In this document: positions 6,160 to 6,246 of the stretch, piece by piece
Numbering within the stretch: position 1 is the stretch's first letter
Layout: every line of letters begins with the position of its first letter
Source of the DNA: Allomuricauda sp.
Lineage (GTDB): Bacteria; Bacteroidota; Bacteroidia; Flavobacteriales; Flavobacteriaceae
Assembly (NCBI GenBank): GCA_028289745.1
Contig: JANQOD010000170.1
Coordinates: 1 to 6,246 of the forward strand
Direction: 5' to 3'
Length of the DNA stretch: 6,246 nt
Made by a program: the position numbers and the translations under genes
The notes under the pieces: model-generated
Told to the model about the DNA's origin: nothing
The model's input: only the letters and a program-made list of their open reading frames with translations
Database searches by the model: none

Positions 6160-6246
6160 TTGTTCCAAAGAACAAAACAACCCTTTGGAATTTAGTTTAG
6201 CATCTAAATGTAAAGGGCGATGTGCACAAGCACTGACCACCTTTGC
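6160..6246 (+). promoter_or_regulatory. repeat-rich non-coding stretch, possible leader RNA
   Basis: No coding frame is recognisable here. Several inverted repeats lie in series. TTGTTC (6160-6165)/GAACAA (6170-6175) and TTCCAAAG (6163-6170)/CTTTGGAA (6183-6190) share bases and exclude each other. ATTTAG (6190-6195)/CTAAAT (6204-6209) competes with TTTAG (6196-6200)/CTAAA (6204-6208). GTAAAGG (6210-6216)/CCTTTGC (6240-6246) encloses GTGC (6222-6225)/GCAC (6230-6233) with an ACAA loop. I found no good TTG/TAnnTTTG promoter pair. If rpsB follows, as is common, this could be its leader. The structure may continue past the window end. Confidence 0.35.

Overview
The window looks like chromosomal DNA from a member of the Flavobacteriaceae (Bacteroidota). 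Four things support this. The L13 protein opens with MDTLSYKT, as I remember flavobacterial L13 proteins doing. A long outer-membrane protein of the CBM9-like/DUF5916 type is present. The rplM promoter fits the Bacteroidota consensus TTG-N19-TAnnTTTG. Clear Shine-Dalgarno sequences are absent. I cannot fix the genus from sequence alone.

Layout. Positions 2-1719 (+) carry a two-component system: a sensor histidine kinase with TPR repeats, cut at its 5' end by the window edge, and a NarL/LuxR-type response regulator whose ATG overlaps the kinase stop codon. Only 27 bases separate these from two convergent minus-strand genes. One is a small lipoprotein with a lipocalin-like fold (1747-2238). Upstream of it on the same strand is an 889-residue exported protein with a CBM9-like domain and a DUF5916 barrel-like region (2314-4983). 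A 238-base divergent intergenic region (4984-5221) holds a strong rplM promoter on the plus strand and a weaker candidate promoter for the DUF5916 gene. The ribosomal protein pair rplM-rpsI (L13, S9) fills 5222-6063. The last 183 bases contain no gene but are rich in inverted repeats. In related genomes rpsB (S2) usually follows here, so this may be its leader, a terminator, or both.

How the genes relate. The kinase and regulator form one signalling unit; its signal and targets cannot be read from the window. The DUF5916 protein and the lipoprotein are both envelope proteins on one strand 75 bases apart and may be co-transcribed, but no shared function is established. The ribosomal operon is housekeeping. 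Most of the window is ordinary. The best candidates for a second look are the structured stretch after rpsI and the TTG start codons of both divergent genes, rplM and the DUF5916 gene. I saw no mobile element, CRISPR array, tRNA or rRNA.
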